A stretch of DNA of 64,000 bases, taken from positions 62,001-126,000 of the forward strand of contig NZ_JAMWMR010000009.1 in the NCBI RefSeq assembly GCF_023887685.1. Reading direction: 5' to 3'. Position 1 is the first letter of the stretch, and each line of letters starts with the position of its first letter. The position numbers and the translations under genes were made by a program. Shown in pieces: positions 60,203 to 64,000 of the stretch. Source of the DNA: Streptomyces macrolidinus. Lineage in GTDB: Bacteria > Actinomycetota > Actinomycetes > Streptomycetales > Streptomycetaceae. The notes under the pieces are model-generated. The model searched no databases. It was not told the origin of the DNA and was given only the letters and a program-made list of their open reading frames with translations.

Positions 60203-61402
60203 TCACAGAGCGCAGCTGTCGCTGTTCACCTGCTGGTTCGCCGTGCTCCCCTTGAGGATGTCCTCCTGGATCTCGTCCGAGGTGAGGGCGTACCCGGTGT
60301 CGGCGTCGTCCAGGGACTTCGCGAAGACCACCCCGTAGACCCTGCCGTCGGGGGTGAGCAGCGGGCCGCCGGAGTTGCCCTGGCGGACGGTCGCGTACAG
60401 CGAGTACACATCACGGTGGACCGTGCCGCGGTGGTAGATGTCCGGGCCGTTGGCCGTGATGCGACCGCGGACACGCGCGGGCTGGACGTTGTACGAGCCG
60501 TTCTCCGGGAAGCCCGCGACGATCGCGTTGCTGCCGCCGGCCGCGTCGGCGGTGGTGAACCGCAGCGCGGGCGCGCTCAGATTCGGTACGTCCAGTACCG
60601 CGATGTCGCGCCGCCAGTCGTAGAGGACGACCTTCGCGTCGTACTTCCTGCCCTCGCCGCCTATCTGCACCGTGGGCTCGTCGACCCCGCCGACGACATG
60701 CGCGTTCGTCATCACCCGGCGGTTGTCGAACACGAAGCCCGTGCCTTCGAGGACCTTGCCGCAACTCTGCGCCGTACCCACGACCTTGACGATGGAGTGC
60801 TGGGCGCGGGTGGCGACCGCGCTCTTCGCAAGGGCTGGGTCGGGGGGCTGGACGTCGGTGATGGGTTCGTTCGCGAAGGGGCTGAAGACCTGGGGGAAGC
60901 CGTTCTGCGCGAGGACCGAGGAGAAGTCCGCGAACCAGATGTCGGCCTGCTCGGGCAGGGCGCGGGACACGCCGAGGAGCACCTTGGAGCCGCGGACCTC
61001 CTTGCCCAGCGTCGGCAGCGTCGTACCGGCGAGGGCCGAGCCGATCAGCCAGGCGACCAGGAGCATCGCGACCACGTTGACGAGGGCGCCGCCCGTGGCG
61101 TCCAGGGCGCGGGCCGGGGACCAAGTGATGTACCGGCGCAGCTTGTTGCCGAGGTGGGTGGTCAGGGTCTGGCCGACGGACGCGCAGACGATCACGATGG
61201 CGACCGCGATCACCGCGAGGGTCGTACTCACCTCACGCTCGTCCGTCGCCTTGTCCCAGATGAAGGGGAGCAGATAGACGGCGACCAGGCCGCCGCCCAG
61301 GAAGCCGATGACCGACAGGATGCCCACGACGAAGCCCTGGCGATAGCCGACGATCGCGAACCACACGGCGGCGACCAGCAACAGGATGTCCAGCACGTTC
61401 AC
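60203..61402 (-). CDS. MarP-type membrane serine protease
   Basis: 399 residues. The N-terminal 130 residues are a CvpA-like four-helix membrane domain (VNVLDILLLVAAVWFAIVGYRQG). The rest is an extracytoplasmic trypsin-like protease: His in MTNAHVVGG (about 234), Asp in DWRRDIAVLDV (about 265), and Ser in RQGNSGGPLLTP (about 342). A Cys pair (QSCGK and DSCAL at the end) may form the regulatory disulfide known from MarP. In mycobacteria MarP defends against acid and oxidative stress by activating a peptidoglycan hydrolase. GTG 61402 has GAGG 9 bases upstream. Confidence 0.93.
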   Translation of the reverse strand: MNVLDILLLVAAVWFAIVGYRQGFVVGILSVIGFLGGGLVAVYLLPFIWDKATDEREVSTTLAVIAVAIVIVCASVGQTLTTHLGNKLRRYITWSPARALDATGGALVNVVAMLLVAWLIGSALAGTTLPTLGKEVRGSKVLLGVSRALPEQADIWFADFSSVLAQNGFPQVFSPFANEPITDVQPPDPALAKSAVATRAQHSIVKVVGTAQSCGKVLEGTGFVFDNRRVMTNAHVVGGVDEPTVQIGGEGRKYDAKVVLYDWRRDIAVLDVPNLSAPALRFTTADAAGGSNAIVAGFPENGSYNVQPARVRGRITANGPDIYHRGTVHRDVYSLYATVRQGNSGGPLLTPDGRVYGVVFAKSLDDADTGYALTSDEIQEDILKGSTANQQVNSDSCAL

Positions 61403-61439
61403 TGCGTCAAGCCTCGCCTCGTCACTCTCCGGTCGCCGT

Positions 61440-61465
61440 CGCCGGGCCGGGGGTCCGGCCCGGCG
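61440..61465 (-). terminator. Terminator after the Nudix gene
   Basis: CGCCGGGCCG / CGGCCCGGCG, a perfect 10-bp stem with a 6-base loop, 57 bases past the Nudix stop and before the MarP start. Confidence 0.7.
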
Positions 61466-61522
61466 GACGGCGGCCGTGGGGCACGGCGTCCCCCGAAAAA
61501 CACAGCACGGTAGGTCACCCTG

Positions 61523-62236
61523 TCATGACCGCCAGTCGAGCGGGACCTGCTTGTCGTGGTCCCAGGGCCGCTCCCAGCCCGCGAAGTGCAGCAGTCGGTC
61601 GATGACGCCGGCGGTGAAGCCCCAGACGAGGGCCGATTCGACCAGGAATGCCGGGCCTCGGTGCCCTCTGGGGTGGATGGCGGTGACGCGGTTGGCGGGG
61701 TTCGTGAGATCCGCCACGGGGACCGTGAAGACCCTAGCCGTCTCGTTCGGATCGACGACGCCGATCGGGCTCTTCTCCCGCCACCAGCCGAGGACAGGCG
61801 TCACGACGAAGCCGCTGACCGGGATGTAGAGCTTGGGAAGCACGCCGAAGAGCTGGACGCCGCCGGGGTCGAGCCCGGTCTCCTCCTCGGCCTCGCGCAG
61901 CGCCGCCCGCAGCGGCCCCCCGGCCATCGGGTCGCCGTCCTCGGGGTCGAGGGCGCCGCCGGGGAACGAGGGCTGTCCGGCGTGCGAGCGCAGCGAACTG
62001 GCGCGCTCCAGCAGCAGTACCTCGGGGCCGCGGTCGCCCTCACCGAGCAGGATCAACACGGCCGACTGACGCCCCGAGCCGTTCTCCGGCGGCAGGAAGC
62101 GGCTGAGCTGGAGCGGCTCCACGTCCGCCACGACCCGTACGACCGGGTCGAGCCAGCCGGGCAGGCCCTCCGTGCTCAACTGCAGCCGCCCGCTGCCCCG
62201 GTCGCTCATGTGGTTCGTATCGCTCGCGTGCGTCAT
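61523..62236 (-). CDS. Nudix hydrolase, CoA pyrophosphatase type
   Basis: 237-residue enzyme that probably cleaves CoA or its derivatives. The Nudix box is GGALDPEDGDP-7-AALREAEEETGLDP (REAEEE carries the metal-binding Glu). The upstream LLLERASSLRSHAGQPSFPGG matches the NuCoA signature. ATG 62236 follows GGGGG; a GTG two codons earlier and an internal ATG (MSDRGSGRLQL) are alternatives. It follows nth in the same direction with a 139-base gap. Confidence 0.9.
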   Translation of the reverse strand: MTHASDTNHMSDRGSGRLQLSTEGLPGWLDPVVRVVADVEPLQLSRFLPPENGSGRQSAVLILLGEGDRGPEVLLLERASSLRSHAGQPSFPGGALDPEDGDPMAGGPLRAALREAEEETGLDPGGVQLFGVLPKLYIPVSGFVVTPVLGWWREKSPIGVVDPNETARVFTVPVADLTNPANRVTAIHPRGHRGPAFLVESALVWGFTAGVIDRLLHFAGWERPWDHDKQVPLDWRS

Positions 62237-62375
62237 CGCCACCCCCGTTCTGCCGATCCCAACGCCCGCGGAACCGCGGATCGTTCCGAATGTCCCTCGT
62301 GTGGGTGTCCTCGCCCGCTGCCCGTCACCGCCGGGAGGCGTCCGCCCGTACGCCGCGCGGTCCCCCGCCTCCGCC

Positions 62376-63656
62376 TCACCCGGCCCCCAGCGGCCGGGCC
62401 GGGATGCCGCCCGCGTCGAGGTAGGCCCGCGGAGGCTTGAGGCGCTGGCCCGGGAAGCCGCCCTTCTCGTACTTCAGCAGCTTCTTCGCCTTCTCGGGGT
62501 CCGTCTCGCCCTCGCCGTACGCCGGGCAGAGCGGGGCGATCGGGCAGGCGCCGCACGCCGGCTTGCGGGCGTGGCAGATACGGCGGCCATGGAAGATCAC
62601 ATGATGCGACAGCATCGTCCAGTCGCTCTTGGGGAAGAGCGCGCCGACGGCCGCCTCGATCTTGTCCGGGTCGGTCTCGTCGGTCCACTGCCAGCGGCGG
62701 ACGAGGCGCTGGAAGTGCGTGTCGACGGTGAGTCCCGGTCGGCCGAAGGCGTTGCCGAGCACCACGAAGGCGGTCTTGCGGCCGACGCCGGGCAGCGTGA
62801 CGAGGTCCTCCAGACGGCCGGGGACCTCGCCGCCGAACTGCTCCACCAGGGCCTTGGAGAGCCCGATCACCGACCTGGTCTTGGCCCGGAAGAAGCCGGT
62901 CGGGCGCAGGATCTCCTCGACCTCCTCCGGGTTGGCCGCGGCGAGGTCCTCGGGGGTCGGGTACCGGGCGAAGAGGCCCGGAGTGGTCTGGTTCACCCGC
63001 AGGTCGGTCGTCTGCGCGGACAGGACCGTCGCGACGATCAGCTCGAAGGGGTTCTCGAAGTCCAACTCCGGGTGGGCGTACGGGTACAGCTCGGCGAGTT
63101 CGCGGTTGATACGGCGGGCTCGGCGGACCAGTGCGGTACGGGACTCGTCCCTGAGGGGCTTGACCGTGACGGTCTTCGCCGGAGCGGCGCCCTTGACGGT
63201 GACCGTGGCGTCCGTGGCGACGGCCTCGACGGAGGCGGGCCTTCTCTTCGCAGCGGCCTTCTTGGGGGCGGTGGGCGTGGCCTTCTTGGCGGCGCCCTTC
63301 GTGGCCGCAGTCCCCTTCGCCGCGGTGGCCTTGGCCGCAGCCTTCTCCGCGACGGTCTTCTTCGCCGCGGTCTTCTTCGCGGGGGCCTTCTTCGCGGGGG
63401 CCTTCTTCGCGGGGGCCTTCTTCGCGGGGGCCGCGCTCCTCTCGGAGGCAGCCTTCTTCGCGACGACCTTCTCGGCGGCAGCCTTCTTGGCGGGGCTCTT
63501 CGCAGGGCGCTTCGTCACCGCTTCCCCAGAAGCCGCTTTCGTTCCCTTTGCCGGATTTCCACCACCGTCAGGCCCTCGTTCGCCCACAGCGGAATCGCGA
63601 CGTGCAACCACCCGTCCAGCTCCCTTGGCCTGTGCTCTCACCGGCGATTTGGACAC
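62376..63656 (-). CDS. nth: Endonuclease III with lysine/alanine-rich N-terminal tail
   Basis: DNA glycosylase/AP lyase removing oxidised pyrimidines. 426 residues, against about 210-250 for usual Nth. Residues 1-165 are a basic, disordered tail with repeats [14 protein letters not shown], like histone H1. The enzyme follows: the helix-hairpin-helix with catalytic Lys in [14 protein letters not shown] (about 289), the Asp in [10 protein letters not shown] (about 307), and the iron-sulfur ligands in Cys-6-Cys-2-Cys-5-Cys ([17 protein letters not shown]). The GTG 63656 has no RBS, and a -10 stands 6 bases before it, so it is probably leaderless. Divergent from crp. Confidence 0.93.
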   Translation of the reverse strand: MSKSPVRAQAKGAGRVVARRDSAVGERGPDGGGNPAKGTKAASGEAVTKRPAKSPAKKAAAEKVVAKKAASERSAAPAKKAPAKKAPAKKAPAKKTAAKKTVAEKAAAKATAAKGTAATKGAAKKATPTAPKKAAAKRRPASVEAVATDATVTVKGAAPAKTVTVKPLRDESRTALVRRARRINRELAELYPYAHPELDFENPFELIVATVLSAQTTDLRVNQTTPGLFARYPTPEDLAAANPEEVEEILRPTGFFRAKTRSVIGLSKALVEQFGGEVPGRLEDLVTLPGVGRKTAFVVLGNAFGRPGLTVDTHFQRLVRRWQWTDETDPDKIEAAVGALFPKSDWTMLSHHVIFHGRRICHARKPACGACPIAPLCPAYGEGETDPEKAKKLLKYEKGGFPGQRLKPPRAYLDAGGIPARPLGAG

Positions 63657-63685
63657 CCGGCCAGCCTAAGGCCCGGCGCCGACAT
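63657..63685 (-). promoter_or_regulatory. Leaderless damage-type promoter candidate of nth
   Basis: On the minus strand ATGTCGGCGCC-N6-TAGGCT ends 6 bases before the GTG. The spacing equals TTGTCAGTGGC-N6-TAGGGT; 7 of 11 upstream and 5 of 6 downstream bases agree. Confidence 0.5.
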
Positions 63686-63758
63686 CCGCCCCGGACCGGC
63701 AAGATCAGCCCCCAATTGGCCCCCTGCTGCATCCCGCGGCGCACCCGTGCGGCATCCT

Positions 63759-63772
63759 TGTGACAGATCACA
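63759..63772. promoter_or_regulatory. Crp-like palindrome upstream of crp
   Basis: TGTGACAGATCACA, a dyad of TGTGA and TCACA with a 4-base centre; the classical site has 6. It lies 91 bases before the crp start and could mediate autoregulation or control of nth. Confidence 0.45.
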
Positions 63773-63862
63773 CTGTTTGGACCGTCCGGCAAAATGGGGA
63801 ACACGGACCCCTGGTACACGGGGGAGCAAGATCCCCTGAGCAGGTCGACAAGGAGAGAACTC

Positions 63863-64000
63863 GTGGACGACGTTCTGCGGCGCGCCCCGCTGTTCGCGGC
63901 GCTCGATGACGAGCAGGCCGCGGAGCTGCGCGCCTCCATGAGTGAGGTGACCCTCGCCCGCGGCGACTCGCTGTTCCACGAGGGCGACCCCGGTGACCGC
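63863..64000 (+). CDS. crp: Crp-family cAMP receptor regulator (5' part)
   Basis: The first 46 codons, MDDVLRRAPLFAALDDEQAAELRASM ... LFHEGDPGD, match the start of the cyclic-nucleotide-binding domain of Streptomyces Crp, which controls germination, growth and antibiotic output. GTG 63863 has AGGAG 7 bases upstream. The DNA-binding part is outside the window. Confidence 0.92.
   Translation, partial: MDDVLRRAPLFAALDDEQAAELRASMSEVTLARGDSLFHEGDPGDR

Noticed and set aside
1..64000. CRISPR array, insertion sequence or biosynthetic cluster
   Set aside because: No regularly spaced 25-40-base repeats with unique spacers, no transposase frame or terminal repeats, and no PKS/NRPS/RiPP core enzymes were seen.

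Overview
The window is chromosomal DNA of a Streptomyces. It is very GC-rich with strong G/C preference at third codon positions and uses GTG and TTG starts freely. Many genes are actinomycete or Streptomyces markers: TipA, BldG, an XRE/DUF5753 + ATPase + DUF397 set, the membrane-fused thymidylate kinase, a TadA/TadB/TadC pilus cluster next to Ssd, and a Crp start. From memory the order resembles S. coelicolor around SCO3408-SCO3439 joined to SCO3540-SCO3571; no alignment could be run. No complete mobile element, CRISPR array, prophage or secondary-metabolite cluster was seen.

Layout, left part (1-23.3 kb): 5' end of a probable dacB, ppa, a ThrE-type exporter, a DedA protein, a YbjQ protein, the thiopeptide sensor tipA with its own promoter, glutamate decarboxylase and an aldehyde dehydrogenase. 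Then come the XRE/ATPase/DUF397 cluster, two lipoproteins, an FUSC membrane protein, a DUF2786 protein divergent from a Clp-N protein, a small family-A DNA polymerase, a glycosyltransferase, a TrmH-type RNA methyltransferase, a LysR/YeiH divergent pair and a secreted phosphoesterase.

Middle part (23.4-39.5 kb): tRNA-Thr(CGT), a secreted tripeptidyl-peptidase-like lipoprotein, then replication and topology genes (holB, tmk fusion, topA), a methyltransferase, a lipoprotein, the proton-pumping pyrophosphatase hppA, and the bldG/anti-sigma pair that controls development.

Right part (39.6-64 kb): an MrfA-like helicase converging on a seven-gene pilus cluster (ssd, tadA, tadB, tadC, Flp-like pilin, tadE, tadG-like). 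Next is a block holding two non-coding RNAs, a 6C RNA and an Ms1-like RNA, on either side of a HAD phosphatase; the same order is known in mycobacteria. Then a degenerate Fic-like protein, a MinD/CooC-like ATPase, a SulP-carbonic anhydrase fusion, acs with a possible DasR site, nhaA, a holin-like protein, an alpha/beta hydrolase, MarP-type protease, a Nudix hydrolase, nth and the start of crp.

Themes that link genes: DNA metabolism genes (family-A polymerase, holB, nth) share candidate RecA-independent damage-type promoters; TopA and Nth carry lysine/alanine-rich tails; several genes look leaderless; and short operators are repeated within divergent pairs.
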